Assembly: GCF_950023065.1 (NCBI RefSeq)
Contig: NC_088678.1
Coordinates: 35,516,580 to 35,580,579, forward strand
Reading direction: 5' to 3'
Source: Planococcus citri
Taxonomy: Eukaryota > Arthropoda > Insecta > Hemiptera > Pseudococcidae
DNA: 64,000 nucleotides
Shown here: in pieces, positions 1 to 13,912 of the stretch
How the letters are laid out: every line of letters starts with the position of its first letter
Numbering within the stretch: the first letter of the stretch is position 1
Notes under the pieces: generated by a model
What the model saw: the letters and a program-made list of their open reading frames with translations, nothing else
What the model was told of the DNA's origin: nothing
The model's database searches: none
Made by a program: the position numbers and the translations under genes

Positions 1-1929
1 TAATAGTTTTTTTTTCTTTTTTTCTTTCTATTGAATGCATAAAATATTTACATACAGTAACAAAAGAAAGCGCGCAAAATTCTAAATTATAAGCTTCGGA
101 AGTGTATTATCCACGTGACAGACGTGACTTTTATTCATACAGAATAGGTAGGTACAGGTACCGTGTAGGTATTATGAACTGAATCGGAAATGTGATTTGT
201 ATGAGACGTATTCCACCTGCCATGTAAAGGTACCATTTGTGGAAAAATTTTTTCAATGGTCTAACATTATTAATTGGTAGGGAATCGTTGAAATTACAAG
301 ACTTGGTATAAATGTCCATACGTTTATTTATCATCTTTTTTACCTATTTTTTTTTCAATGAGCATCGTCGAGTAAGATGGTTAAGATGACCCCTCCTCAG
401 ATTTTGAAACTAGACAATAAAAGCTATCGCTTATGGTGGGTAATTCTCAAAAAAAAGTTTAAAAATCATATAACAGGTGGTTCACTTCATCACATGAATA
501 CTATTCACAATTGAAATTTTTTTCGGTGGCATTGTGTAGATACCAACTCGGGCATCACGTGCATACAGTTTCACGTCCCCCAACCCCCTCCACTATGGAT
601 CAAGTCCCCCTAAACCCCGAAAATTCCATCGTCGTGGCTTGTAAACCACTTTCAATTTTTCAACTTCATCTTCAAAAATTAATTACACTGTCACTTTTTC
701 TGAGAAAAAAAAGGATACATATTATTGTGTGATATCCAGAGTAAATGATAGAACCAATATAAATTTTCAGAATGATACTTATACCCTGAAACCGAGGCCT
801 TAAATTGATGTAATCAGTTTTTGCTCCATCTCCGTGGCCAATTTTTGTTTATTTTTTCCTGACTCTCCTGTTCGACTTTTTTTGCGGTGAAATGGCTATA
901 CTGTATTGTTTCAGTGATAGCCGTGTTGTGCCCATTTCACAACCATCAAGGAAATACAGTCACCCGTTCTCCGAATGGTACCTACTTAATCTGTGAAAAT
1001 TGTGCAGATTACCATTTTTCAGATCCATCGCCGTGGCTTATCATTCTAACGTTTAAAAGAGACATTTTTTCTTGAAAAAAAGAAAGTATTGTATTCAAAT
1101 GGTAAGTATTTAATGACCACAACTTTGAAAATTGAAAAATTATTAATTCTATTACCAGTAAAACAAATTTTGGTTCTTTTTTTCTTACGTCGTGGATAGT
1201 ACAGCTTGGTATTTCGTCGTGGCTATCGCGATTTCTTGTCCACGGCGAAGGAAAGTACCTACCTTATCATGTTTGAATACTCCCATTAAAATGTATGTAC
1301 CTGGTACCTACTTGATGACCTTTTTGTGAGCTAAAGCTACTTAACTGCTCCAGTTATACCTATACTTACCCAAAAGTAGTGAACAGCTTTTTTTTCAACA
1401 TGTGACACCAATTTTTTGAAGCCCCTACCCCCGCCCCTATAGAAGATTACTTGGGCCTGGAGTCATTTTAGGGGTCCTGGGTATGCCCAAAATTAAGTAC
1501 CTTTTGAAAAAAATTCAAAAAAAGGTTTTCATTTTTGAAAAATTTTAGTACTGAAATTTAAACTTTTTTAAAGAATTACCCTGGTATGAAATTCTCGAAA
1601 AAAAAACTTTTAGATGAATAGCTCATTTTAAACTTCAGCGGAAGGCATGAAATTGCAATTTCCCGAGTAAGGTTTATTAATAGAAATTTGGAATCTTCAT
1701 ACGGGAGGTCTCAACCAGCAAGATATTTTTTGAACTATAAACCATATCAAATAAACATGCAAAAACTATATCACCTGAAAAAATTTTTAGTGCTGAAGAA
1801 CCTACAATTTTCAGTTATTGGCAAATTTTCGGAAATCTTGAGGCTACTGCAAAAATGCGAAAAAATCATAATTTCACCAAACTGGCCTAGAAAGCTGCAA
1901 TTTTGTAGGCAGTCTTTTTTTGTCCCAAC
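1..1929. other. intergenic, no gene seen
   Basis: AT-rich sequence with scattered short open frames, none with a recognisable domain, codon bias or plausible splice structure. Poly-T and poly-A runs are common. I see nothing in it beyond possible decayed repeat DNA. Confidence 0.6.
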
Positions 1930-2770
1930 TCCCAATCCATTACCCACTACAGATACAGCCTGGAAGTGCAGAGCGGCAACGTCTCAAAAATCATACGATG
2001 TAGTCCTATACGGCTGCATTGTCTTATGGGATATTGCCCAAATTTCTTAGTTTTTCTTGAATAACTTTTGAATGGTTAATGCTACAGATTTGAATTAAAA
2101 ACCAGCTTGTAGAGGAAAGAAAGTAGATCATTTTTCAATCTTCAAACACCTATGTGCTCGATCAAAATTTTGATTTATTTTAATTTAAATGTAAAAAAAT
2201 TTCAACCTTGAAACTTTGAACTTTAATAAATCGAAAATTTGATCGAGCACATAGGTGTTTGAAACATGAAAAATGATCTACTCTTTCTTCTCTACAACCT
2301 AGTTTTTTCCCCAGAGCTCTAGCGCTTTTCGATCAAAAGTTGTGAAAGTTCAAAGCTTTGAGCTTTAGAAACTTTTGAACGGTAAATGCTAGCGCTTTCG
2401 GTAAAAAAACCATTTGAAAGGGGATGAAATTCTGAACATTTTGGTATATTAAAGTACCTATGTGTCCACTGAAAATTTTGCGTAATTTCAATTTAAAGTT
2501 GGCATTTTGAAAAATCTGTCCATAAAAATGTTTAAAAAATCGCCATTTCTGTACGAAACTCGAAGAAAAATACACCAATCGATAGGAAATTTCATCCTCT
2601 TTAATTTATGTTCTGACAAAAATTTTCCTAAACCCCTTCAGTTCCGAGAAAAATCCTAATTTCAACGTTACGCATCGATAACTGCATAAGAACAATTGAT
2701 AAAGCCGGACTAGATGCACAACGTTGCCAGATTGCACTTCCAGGCTGTATCTGTAGTGGGTAATGCCCAA
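1930..2770. repeat. nested foldback repeat (two palindromes, one inside the other)
   Basis: Two nested inverted repeats are visible. The outer arms lie at about 1939-2030 and 2680-2764; the shared core reads TACAGATACAGCCTGGAAGT on the left and as its reverse complement on the right. The inner arms lie at about 2095-2180 and 2222-2308, sharing ATAGGTGTTTGAA and GATCGAGCACATAGG, with a loop of about 40 bp. No transposase is present. This is the architecture of a non-autonomous foldback or MITE-like element; the family is not recognised. Confidence 0.7.
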
Positions 2771-4119
2771 TCTAATGGGAAAATGTGACGAACCGCGTTT
2801 CGAGTGGTTTTAGAGCTTCCGGAAAAATTTTGAAAATTGAAATTTCCATAATAGGTAAGTATGGTATATTTTAGCCGATGAAGTTGAAAAGCCAAGGAGG
2901 AAAACATCAAACATTTCTTTTACTGAAATTGAATTAATAGGTAGAGGTACATTGTGTTTTTCGATGTACTTATTTCGATTAATATTAGCCAGGACAGGAA
3001 TTTTATAATCAAGAAAGTCTCCCGGAAGGGATGTCGGGGGGTTCTCAACATGGTGCAACCCAATTTTTAAATTAGTCAATTATTTGGCCAAGTTCTGATT
3101 AATGGTGTAGTTCAACGTCTTTGATGATATATTGAGAAAAAAAATTTAGATCAAAATTGACCACTTTATGCGCTCCAAATTTTTTTATGACCATAGAGCA
3201 GCTACCACTCGAAAAATTCTTGAAAAATTACCAATAGCAGAAAATACGCTGAAAAATGTAAACTTGATTTTTTGGACCTTTTCCAAATTTTGAATTCTCG
3301 TACACACTGATTTGAAGTTTTCAAAGCTGATTTTGAGGTCGTTGTTGGGGTCAAAAAAAGTTGAAAGAATTCAGGGTCATTATACGAGTACTCAAGTACA
3401 TATTTTCACCTTCACATCAAGTTTCAAATGAATCGCCTAAAAAACAGCAAGAGACAACGTAAAGTCCCTGAAAATCAGAATACTTCATTAGTCATTACTC
3501 ATTAGGCTAATTCATTTTGATTTCATTGACCTTCTTGTCCATAATCCTACACCTATTGGCAGCTATTCTAGTAAAGAATACTTACTATTAAATAATAAAA
3601 TATACGCCATCGTACTTCCTGAAATTTAAGCTTCATTTTTGAATTTGGAAAAATACTTATTTTTTTAGGTCATCAGTTTGATATTCGAATCAAATTGAAA
3701 TTACTTACTCATCAGTCATTATAGATACTTGGTATGATTTGAGCCAAATCTCTTCTACCTTCAAATTAATTTAACTATTGTTTATTTACACTTTAAACTA
3801 CACTAAAAAGAAAAAAAAATTCTCGTAAAATATACGTTGGTACGTACTGTATGTAATGTGTAGAGGTATCACAAGGTAGGTACTCGTATATCTATTACAA
3901 TCCTTTTGTCGTAGGTACATTTTACAATACATTTAACCGAGTTAAATTTTTATTTTCGCTCATGTTCAGATATATACTCGCTGATTTTTATACTAGGTAC
4001 TTTTTTCATCTTTTTAACCTTATGTTGTAAAAAAAAGAGGAGATTTTACGCGTTTTTGTTCTGATACATTTAATAAACGCGCGTAAAAGTAGTATATTTC
4101 CAATTTGTCGTAGTTTTTT
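2771..4119. other. intergenic, no gene seen
   Basis: AT-rich DNA. Around 2808-2845 is a fragment of the dispersed repeat seen elsewhere in the window (a 'gagcttccgg...ttgaaatttcc' pattern like 6850, 7180 and 19070). The 66-89 residue open frames on the minus strand lack any protein-like features. Confidence 0.55.
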
Positions 4120-6119
4120 CCATTGATTTTAGCGTATAGCAGATAGCCAGATCTATTGTTCTTTTCAGAGACATTTGAATTAGTACATGCATCTGAAATG
4201 TAGTCGTCGCTAGCATTCGTGTTTTACTTCGAATGCATCTGAGATGCATCCGAACGCATCGAAACCCTTATAAACATTCTCTTTTTAGTTGTGTGCTGTG
4301 TAGGTTAGGTCGGTAACGAAATGTGACAAAACTACTTCATTCCTCATCCTCCCCTCAACCTCCTGACTCATCTCTCTTACCCTGGTTCTGCCTTTTTTTC
4401 ATTCAACAATTGATGAAAAAGATGGTTTCACGTTTCATTGTGTAACAGTGTGTTTTGTTTATTTATGAAAAAAAAGGAAAGTAGCAGTCAGGTGGCCTTA
4501 CTTCATTCTGTTTCCTTTTTCAAATATATTTTCAATGAACTAAGTTTATGTAGGCATGCTAAAAAAGTAGGCAATCAAAAAATTAGAGAATCATCTGTAG
4601 ATAAGTACATTTTTTAAAATGGAAATTTGTGGATACAAAAAATTACCCATCATTACCTTAAATTTCCGAATTTCGACCTGTTCTAGTGATTTATGTACGT
4701 TTTTCAAAAAAATATGCGCATCTAATTAGTACAGATTGAAATTAGTCTTGAAACCAACACTGACCCCCGAGTCCAAATTTCAATGTTTCAAATCATTCTG
4801 AAACTTCCAGTGTGATTTTCAATTTCTTCAGAATTTTGAATTTCTTGGGCAGCTAAAAATCGAGTTGATAGGTACTCAACCTACTTAACGACTATTATCG
4901 ACATTTGAGCCAGTTTCCAGGCTATCCAGGCGAACATCTCCAGGATAGTTTTATGAGTAGCGTTTTCGTAAAGGAAATACATAGAAAAATTCTAAATTTC
5001 CATCTGGGAATCGTCTCACATGTGGATAAACTAGTAAAACATGTTCAGTTTCGACTATCAATTCTATTTTTAACTGCCCGAGATTATTATCCACGCCTTC
5101 TGGAGAAAATTCAAAACTTTAAAGAAATTGAAATTCACTCTGGAGGCTCCAGAATCGCTTGAAACAGTGAAATTTGGATTTGAGGGAGATTTACATTAGT
5201 TTCAGGGCTAATTTCCATCATTTTTCCTGGTTACATACGTAGTTAGCTACTTTTTGAAAATCATAAATCACTGAAACTAATCAATTTTATATTCAAACAT
5301 TTACCAAAAAATTTAAAACTGAATTTGGGCAGCTAGAATTTCGGTTATGAGGTTGTCCGGATCCGGCCGGCCGTTCAGAAAAGAGAATTTTTATTGCTTT
5401 TTCTCATGTTAACGTGAAAAAAATTTGATTTCTGATGATAATTCCAGATCCGGCCGACGGTAGTATTATTCGATTAGGTATCAAGTATAGGCCGGCCTTT
5501 GGCCAAAATTTCAGCTGCTCAAGCCATTTTTTGAATTCACCGAAAATTTAAAAAAAAATAAAAAATCCTGTTTTCTGACCGGAAATGAGTCAATCAGGTA
5601 TATGGAAGACTGTCTTTGGCCAAAATTTAAGCTCTGGAAGTTGATACGCGGGAGAGATGGATACCTATTTGTAATTTTTTCCCATTTTCTAAGTTGAACA
5701 CACAAATTTTTCAAAAGCTCGCCAAAAATCGAAAAATCAACTTGAGCAGCTGAAAATTGGGGGATGGATGTTTTTTGAGGTCCTCTTTCCAACAGTTCAA
5801 GTTTCATTCAAATCGGAGATTATCTTGTGGGGGGGGGCTTCACTTGTAAGACAGCGATAACTACTACAGTGAAAAAAGTAGGCAAATAGTATAAAACAAA
5901 TATTTTTGGAAGAGAAACAAAACACTTGAGCTACAAATTGAAATTACCTCCCTGCTTCCTTCTATCAGACAAATTATGAAATTAATTTTGAAAAAATATA
6001 TATTTATCTCAGATTTTGAAATGGAAAAACAAGCCGAGTATTTATGATGTAAGTACTTTGGGGTATGAGTGGAGTAAAAAAAACAGCGTAGATGTGGATT
6101 TTGACAACAGTTGATGAGA

Positions 6120-6720
6120 AAGTGCAAGTCTTTTTAGCAAGTTTTGGCGAAATGACGAATATTTATCAATGAAAATTCAGACATTGACAATTTATAGAAG
6201 AAAATAAAAGTCTTCTCAATTCCAAATAAATAGCAAGAGACGAAAGTTTTCAGCAAGTCTGATGAAAAATGGACTTGCAAAAATTTTCGACCCTGCATAA
6301 TTTACTATGTTTTATTCTGCTTCAAAGTTTTTTCGGCTTCATTTTCAAAAATTTGGGTTCATTAATATGATTTCAAACGGAAAGACTACAAATTTAGTGT
6401 CATTTCTGTCAAAAAAGCGAGACATTTTCACAACGATTTATAAAGAAACGAGATTTTTAGGCAGTTCTTGACAAAAAAAATGACAATTCTCAGCCTTTTT
6501 TTGGAAAAGTCGACGAAAGGCAGACTTTTTGCGATTTTTGGCAGAAAAAAAATACTTACATACTTTGATAGAATTTTTTTCAACTTAAAGAGACCAAAAT
6601 TCAAGGTAGGTAATGAAGAGCATTTTCAATTTTTGGCGAATTTTTGAAGATCAAATTTTATTAAAAATAAGCAAGAATGAAAATTTAAACTAAATTGACC
6701 TGAAAATAATCTGTGATTTA
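6120..6720. repeat. degenerate minisatellite-like tract
   Basis: Runs of loosely repeated words such as ttttggc(g/a)aa and tttgaaaa at roughly 30-50 bp spacing. The pattern resembles the tract at 54.05-54.52 kb. Too diverged to define a period. Confidence 0.3.
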
Positions 6721-6781
6721 GTTTCGATAAAATTGACTGTTTATGGCGATTTATGCTTCTTTTAAAAAAAGTACGAACTTG

Positions 6782-7450
6782 TTCCGTAAAAATGGGCAAA
6801 TTAAGTCCAAAAACTAATATCAACTACCCAAATCGAAATTTCACCATTTTCAGCCGTTCTGGAGTCTCCAGCGCGATTTTTCAATTTCTCCAGAATTTTG
6901 AATTTGCTCCAGAAGGCGTGAATATGAAGTTGGGCAACTAAAAATCGAGTTGTGTATTATACTCGACCTGTTCAACGAGTTAATCCATATTTGAGCCGAT
7001 TTTGAGAGTGACACCTCAAAAGTGGTTTTTTGACCAACTTTTTTCAAAATTAAAAAATCAAAAAAATCAAAAATTTTCCGTTTGCGTGGAAATTTTTGAA
7101 ATTCGCGCGAATCGCTGTATTTCATCCAAAACTAACCCCCCAAATCAAAATTTCACCATTTATTCCAGCCGTTCTGGAGCCTCCAGCGCGATTTTTTCAA
7201 TTTCTCCAGAATTTTGAATTTACTTCAGAAGGTGTGAATATGAAGTTGGGCAGCTAAAAATCGATTCGTGTATTATACTCCACCTGTTTAACGAGTTTAT
7301 CCACCTCACAAACGGTAAACTTTTAATTTGTTTGATTTTTCAATTTTGAAGAAAGGTGGCCAAAAAACCACTTTTGAGGTGTCACTCTCAAAATCCGCTC
7401 AAATGTGGATAAACTCGTTAAACAGGTCGAGTGTAATACATAACTCGTCA
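6782..7450. repeat. direct repeat (about 185 bp, two copies) plus inverted arm
   Basis: Two direct copies lie at about 6782-6975 and 7120-7310. Both carry GCCGTTCTGGAG, CTCCAGCGCGATTTTT, TTCTCCAGAATTTTGAATTT and GTGAATATGAAGTTGGGCA. A further segment at about 6945-7060 recurs in inverted orientation at about 7340-7450, sharing ACACCTCAAAAGTGGTTTTT against its reverse complement. The block lies inside the 4120-7880 element. Confidence 0.7.
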
Positions 7451-7880
7451 AGAGGTTCCCTTGTTAGTGATTTGATTTCGATTTATGTACTTGCTCGAGA
7501 CTTTTTTTTTTTATAAAAATGGAAAAAAATAGCTTCATGGACAATGTTGTGTCTAGTTGTATTTCACAAAAGATCGAGGGTTTTATTGTGAGCATACCGT
7601 CTTCTTTGTGTTCTATTTCTAACGTTAGAGATCCGTGTATTTAACTTGTGTGTGATTCCTATAGCAGGTAAAAAACGGTTGCATTCATCATTTAAAAAAA
7701 AAGGTAAAAAAAAGGTTCAAACTAAGACGCCATCTATCAACACTTCGAAGTACTTCTTACTCCTTGAGTCGGTTCTGTCGAATGCATCTCGACTGCAGCG
7801 CGGCACTGTGTTCAGATGCATTGTAACGTTTCCAAAAAGAACAATAGGACTGGCTATCTGCTATACGCTAAAATCAATGG

Positions 7881-10800
7881 TTTTTTCCTTCGTTAATTTC
7901 ACGTACCATTAGCTCGTTTCGTTACTTATATTTTCGTGTATCTGCTACGTTCGTTTAATCGAAAAAGATGTACGGTAAGTAACCAGACAGCGAAGCTTTC
8001 TATGATTAAATCGATAACAAATTTTACTCGAAACGTTTTAATTAACTGTGGCGTTGTGCTATAGTCGAGCCTGAATAGAAATAGTTAGGCAAAACTTAGT
8101 ATATAAATTCAATGAGCCCATTTCAAGGTTAAAATCTATGGTGGGAAACTCGAGTGATTATGACAATAGGTAATACCTACCTATTCTTCAGTATGTTTTT
8201 TCCACTCGATTAAGAACGTGCGTTCGTATTTTTTCTGTAATTTTTTATCTTTAAATTTACCAGTCATTACATGACTGAATTCGAGTAATTTGTTTAAAAT
8301 TGAACTTATTAAAATGATATAATTTCTCCGGTAACGCGAGTGTTATTTTGTGTTGCTATGAATTTATTTCACTAATTAATTGGACATCAATTCTAATGGA
8401 GTAAGTTTCCTGGTCGAGTTACCGGCAGGGCTGAGGTAAATCCTCTAGCCAATATGTTGGTCAGCATTTAGGTTCTTATTTCAAAGTGTAGGGCTACGAT
8501 ATAATCTATGAATAGATTCAGTCCAACTACTATTGATATGGTCAAGGTAATGTTTAGGTTAATGGTAAAGTAGTTAGAATTCATCTGAATAATCTAGGTA
8601 AGGATTTAATACAGTGATTCAATCTGAATAATCTAGGTATAGATTTAGTAGATTTCCAACTATTTCGACTTGCTTGCAATGTCTAGAAATGTATGTAAAT
8701 TCAATTTACTTTTCGAGTTTATTTTTACACTGGGATACGTTCCAACTAAGATTGTGTATGATGTAGGTTCTACCTACCTTGTAAATAAAATCCCTTTCTT
8801 TCGATTGAGTATTGGTTGAAACAGATCTTCGTGTATTTGAATTAAAATAGAGCATTTTTGTATTATGTGGTTAGGTAGGTTTGTCTTATCCTAATCCAAA
8901 CCCATCCCAATATTTCCTAATCATAAAATTTCCTAATACCTATCTTCTCATTATTTGTTCCTAGTTCTAAAATTCTCTCTTATTCCTAATTCCTACACCA
9001 CAGCGTGTCTACCCCCTGCGGGTCAGTTTTGTTTGGAAATTCTTTCGTTATAGATAATAACATAACAGGCGGTTTGGCATCTACTACATAAAGATGCGTA
9101 GGATAGTTTAAGTCTGCAAAACGGTTTTTTAACGCTGTTTTCAATTAAACTGTAGTTATTTTTTTGGCCTTCGATTGAGTTATTTTTCAATTTTTTCGCC
9201 AGTTGATAAATTGTTATCAGCTTTGTTGCGCTCGTTTGAGGCGATTCTAATTTGTAATAATTAATTTTTATTTCTTAGGCGAGAAAATAGTATTTTAATT
9301 TGGCTGATGAATTTCCCTATCAGGTTTTACTTTTTTTGATGAAGATTTCGTTGGCGGATTTTTAATCACTTTGAGTAGGAATTTAAAAGAAAAGAAACCC
9401 ATTCAATTGTTTTTGACCAACGAAAAAAACAATCATTAAAAATTGTTTACTTTTTTTCAGGCAATTCGTTGAAATAAGAAACCAGAATATCCCTCTTCTC
9501 CATAAAAAAAAGGATGAATTTTGAAGGCTCCAAAAAAAAGTCTCATTAAAAATGTCGAATAAGATGTAATAAATACATACGAGTAAACCTCTCACATCTT
9601 CCTATAAATAGAATCTACAGAAAGTGTTGGTGTGTTGCTTCACTATGAAGATGAAGAATATATTAACACATCTTGCTTTTCATTACCTATACTCAAATCT
9701 GATCCTGTTGATTTTGCATCTTCGTATATTACGCAGTACTCTATATCTTACATATGTCGTATTTCATTACCTACTAACGAATTGTTAACATCAAAACAGC
9801 TCACTTCGGGAAGCTAGTACTCGTATTATTCACGCTGCGAACCGATTAGGCAAATTATCCTACACGAATACTCAATCTTCCGTATGATATGCGCGGGTCG
9901 CGTAAAAAAAAAAACGAATAAACGAGGAAATTCGTTATTCGTGTTTTTTCTCCTCTCTATCAACTGCTTTTACCACGAGGAAAAAAAAATACGACGAGAG
10001 TAATACTCGTTTCATCGAGTAGGTACATCGACCATATAAATACCATTTTTCCGTTAACGTGATCGAGTATTAGGTACCTAGGGATAAAATGAAATTCTAT
10101 TTTCTTTGAAATGAAAATTCATTATCAAAGAACGATTTATAAATTTGTTATAAAACGTGCAAAATTGCTTTGTATTAGAAGATTCGCGCGATGAAATACA
10201 AAAATTTAATTATAAAACTAAGAAATACATTTCCGACTTTTATGAATTTGTTGCTTTGTAATAAGTTCAACAGCTTTATAGCAATTCGACGAAAGCAATT
10301 TGTTGTTCAGTACATAATTTGAAAAGATATTCGAAATAATTTTTCATTTTGATTGAGATATGATTTCAGTAAATACTGGTATTTTTTTCCCTGTTTGTGT
10401 ATCGTAGAATATTTCTGGTATTAGGTGGGAGATAGTGAGGAGAGTGGAGAAGCTTGAAGAGCGAGTTGGTGAGTGGTTTCTAGTGGTTTCTAATGAAGTG
10501 ATAAGTTTTATAGCTGATTTTTTTCAGTGGTGGTTTAAAAGACCATTTGTTTCATTTTATTTTATTTTTTTGTTTTTTTGAGCAGTATGAAAGGTATTGG
10601 TATTATTACTTTTCTGATGTCAAATAACTCACTGCTCAATCATCAACACAACAAATTCATCCAAGTTTGTAGACCCGAATCTTTGATTTCGTTGTCGTTC
10701 AGTTCTTTTCGTATTCGTGCTGTGGTTCGAGAAATTGCCATAATTTTCGTACCTAGAGTGAAAAAATATTTTTTTAAATACATACCTTGAATACAGAACA

Positions 10801-12310
10801 GTTGCATTTTATTAAATTAAAAAGGGGAAATGAATCCAAAACATGAATTTTAGCGCTTGGACTATACCAAAAGAGGAAATAAGGTGAACACTTGAACAGC
10901 CCAAATGTAGCCACCAACTCTAAAAGGTGGCCATTCTGATGTTCAATTGGGAAAATTAAGCGCCAAATAGGGATTTGGCAAGTTTTATAAAATTTATAAA
11001 GGAAAGTTCAACATTATACTCAAAGAAAATAATTACAGCCCAAAAAATTTCTGAGCAAGTTGAATTTATATGTACCTACCATGTTATTAAATCCTGAGCT
11101 AAAAAAATTTAAAAATTTTGTCACTGTCATTTTCTAAAGAATGTTGTTCAGAAAGATGAAATACTTATTCAAATTTGAATTACTCGTTTTGAAATAATAT
11201 GTAGCAATCAAAATGAGGTAAATTGCAGGAATTCAAGATTACACATCAGTCTATCAAAATCAGTTTCCATTAGTTCAAAATTGCGGGTGAGAGTAAGAAT
11301 GAGAGTTCCTAATATCGACCATTCTTTTTGTTTTTGGCTGCCAATCAAACCCTTGTTTGAGATATAAACCCCCAAAATGGCTTAAAACGTACCTTGATCC
11401 TTTCCCTAGCACATATTAAAGCCTCGTGGACATAAAGACATTTTAAATAGGTACTTACCTATTTTTTAATGAATTTTTTTCTTCAACAACTCGAAATTAA
11501 AATATTCGAAATTTTGGTGCCCTAATATCGACCTAATTGCTCGAAATGAAGGTCAAAATACCTACAGCAAAATCAACATATTACGAGTAAATAATTATAA
11601 AGTATGTATTTGGCTATGGGTTAATTTACTAATTTTTGGATTAGTCAAACTCAAGTTTGGTAGTAAGTATTCTCCAAAAATCGTTTTTATGGGGTGCCCT
11701 AATTTCCACCACCACTGTTTACTTATAAGATTTTTAGTGGTCGAAATTAGGGCCCAACATAAAAGTAGAATTGATAAGCGAATTTTCCAAACTCACTTTC
11801 AGTTAATCCATAAATTCACTAATCCATTTCATTCGTTGAAATTTCCAATTTTTAAAACTTATTTTACATTTTCCTGGACTATAAAAACACAATCATCTGA
11901 GGCAGACTATTCAAGATACTGCCAAAATTCATATTATAACTCGTTGAATTTCATTTTTTGGGGATATCTTTGTGAGTTTTGACTTTGCAGTTGTAATTTT
12001 TGTTTTATTCATTTTGACTGCAAAAAAATAATCTAAATAAATTTTTTCATGATTTTTTACGATAATTAGTAATTACAGACAAAAATATGGCAGTGGTCGA
12101 TATTAGGGAAATGGTACATAGATATCAGGTAACCTTATGAGCTTTTTGCTAAAGTTGAATTTCAAGTTTGAAAAATCTACTGGAGGCTCCAAAACTACTC
12201 AATTCGGTTCGAAACGGTTTCCAATCGATTCGATGTAACAAAAATTGGCCAACTTTCAGCTTTCTGAGTCAGTTTAGTGGACTAAGTATTTTTCAAAAAC
12301 AGTTATGGGC
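7881..12310. other. intergenic, no gene seen
   Basis: No coding region recognised. At 7974-7981 an ATGTACG is followed by a good splice donor (GTAAGTAACC), so a short first exon of an unseen gene is possible but unsupported. A small duplication occurs at 8583-8609 and 8628-8654 (word TCTGAATAATCTAGGTA). The remainder is AT-rich, with a fragment of the dispersed repeat at 12170-12240 (CTGGAGGCTCC, CGGTTCGAAAC). Confidence 0.5.
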
Positions 12311-13912
12311 CGTCTTTGACTTTTTTTTGGAAATTTGGTGATGAAATTTTCAAAAAAAAAATGGAAAATTTTTTTTTAAAAATATTTTTGATCTTTTTGA
12401 TGGTTATTGGTCGCATTATGCCTATTTAGGAGTAAAACGCCATTTTCAATCGATTTTTTCATTTTATTGGAGATTTTATCTCTCTTTTAAAATATACAAA
12501 AGCAGCCATTTTCAAGATAATTCGCGATTCATTTCAATTTTTACCAATTTGTTAGGTATTCATCTGAAGTCGAGGATGCCTTATGTCACTTTTGTCACCG
12601 TATGACTTGAAATGACCCCTCCCCTTCCTCTCTCCACTTCCAGAGATTCTCAAATAGCGCATTTTTGTTTTAACATAGAATTTTCCATGCTCCGAACCTC
12701 TGTTCTAACATAAAATTTACCATCCTCCGAATCGACACTTGTGGGGTGATTTTGAGCCGTTTCAACTTCTAAAGCCTCCAGTGAATTTTTGAATTTTTTA
12801 ATCCTCGAAAAAACACGATTAAAATCTGAATCCGAATTAGTAGAAATGATTTACGAAAATATCAAACCTATAATCTATCAAAAGCCACGAAATTGGTAAT
12901 GAGAGTTTACGTGTTCTGAATTTCATTTTGATCATTTTTATGGAAGTTTTTCCAAAACTGAAAAATTTGAGAATACCGCCCCCTCCCTCGGAGACTCTAC
13001 AATTACTCAAAATCGCCATCAATCAATTCAGAACGTTGAAAATGAAGCATGTAGGTACGCCAAATTTCAGCCTTCCAATAGGTACCAAGTACCTCGATTA
13101 AATAAAATTTTGATGCTTTTTTCAAAGTGAAAAATACTTTTGAATTATGAATGTACTCTGTTCAGAACCATAGTAGTGTAATTTTTAGAGATATTTTGGT
13201 GTTTCTTTTCGATTTCGTATTAGTTTTATTGTGATATTATTTTACGTACCATCAGAAATTCTATTTTAGATTCGTTTACAGTAGCTTTTTTTGACAGCAT
13301 GCTGATTAAATTTTCGAATTTCTTCGCTCGTCACTACGGTTTAGTAGATGTTTGAAAAAATCGAAACGGCCGTACAAAGTATGGTAATCGGAGTATTGAG
13401 TGAGAGAATCGCTGAATGCATATTTTTAAGATTAGGTACTAATGCCAATATTCATTTTCTATCGAAATTATGCGCTAATTGAGAATCTCTGTAAGTGGAG
13501 AGAGGAAGGGGGAGGGGTCATTTCAAGTCAGTCAAAAGTGATATAAGGCATCCTCCACTTCAAATGAATAACAAATTTGTAAAAATTGAAATGAATCTCA
13601 AATTATCTTGAAAATGGCTGTTTTTGCATATATTTTAAAAGAGAGATAAAATCTCCAATAAAGTGAAAAAATCGATTGAAAATGGCTTTTTACTCCTAAA
13701 TAGACATAATGCGACCAATAACCATCAAAAAATCAAAAATAAGTATTTTTTTAAAGATTTTTTTAATTTTTTTGAAAATTTCAAAATTTTGGACCCCGGT
13801 TGCAAAGTGTTGAGTGAAGTCTGAGACCCCAAATTTTTCCTACAGTCTTTTATGGTCCCCCACAACTTTTTATCATCCCCCTTTACCAAATTTCCAAATA
13901 AAAGTCAAAGAC
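12311..13912. mobile_element. 1.6-kb foldback element with long inverted arms
   Basis: The left arm (12311-12661) and right arm (13471-13912) are inverted copies. Both begin at the outer end with GTCTTTGACTTTT and TTTGGAAATTTGG, and share GATGGTTATTGGTCGCATTA, GGAGATTTTATCTCTCTTTT and GAAATGACCCCTCC. The right arm carries about 100 bp (around 13780-13885) absent from the left arm. The 810-bp centre has no transposase. This is a non-autonomous foldback or long-TIR MITE; the family is unknown and no target duplication was found. Confidence 0.7.

Larger units (their letters stand above)
4120..7880. mobile_element. 3.76-kb element with 46-bp terminal inverted repeats, non-coding
   Basis: The first 46 bp (4120-4165) begin CCATTGATTTTAGCGTATAG, and the last 46 bp (7834-7880) are its near-exact reverse complement. 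Outside each terminus is a run of six T (4114-4119 and 7881-7886), which could be a target-site duplication or chance. Subterminal ATGCATCTGA/ATGCATCCGA words recur near the left end, and related words occur near the right end. No transposase-sized frame is present, so it is best read as a non-autonomous cut-and-paste DNA transposon. The superfamily cannot be assigned from TIR and flanks alone. Internal DNA includes direct and inverted copies of the dispersed CTCCAGCG repeat. Confidence 0.6.

Noticed and set aside
1688..2050. 120-codon plus-strand frame
   Set aside because: Runs into the foldback arm; no domain or conserved-looking stretch.
11689..11982. 97-codon plus-strand frame
   Set aside because: No domain, AT-driven composition, no splice or promoter support.
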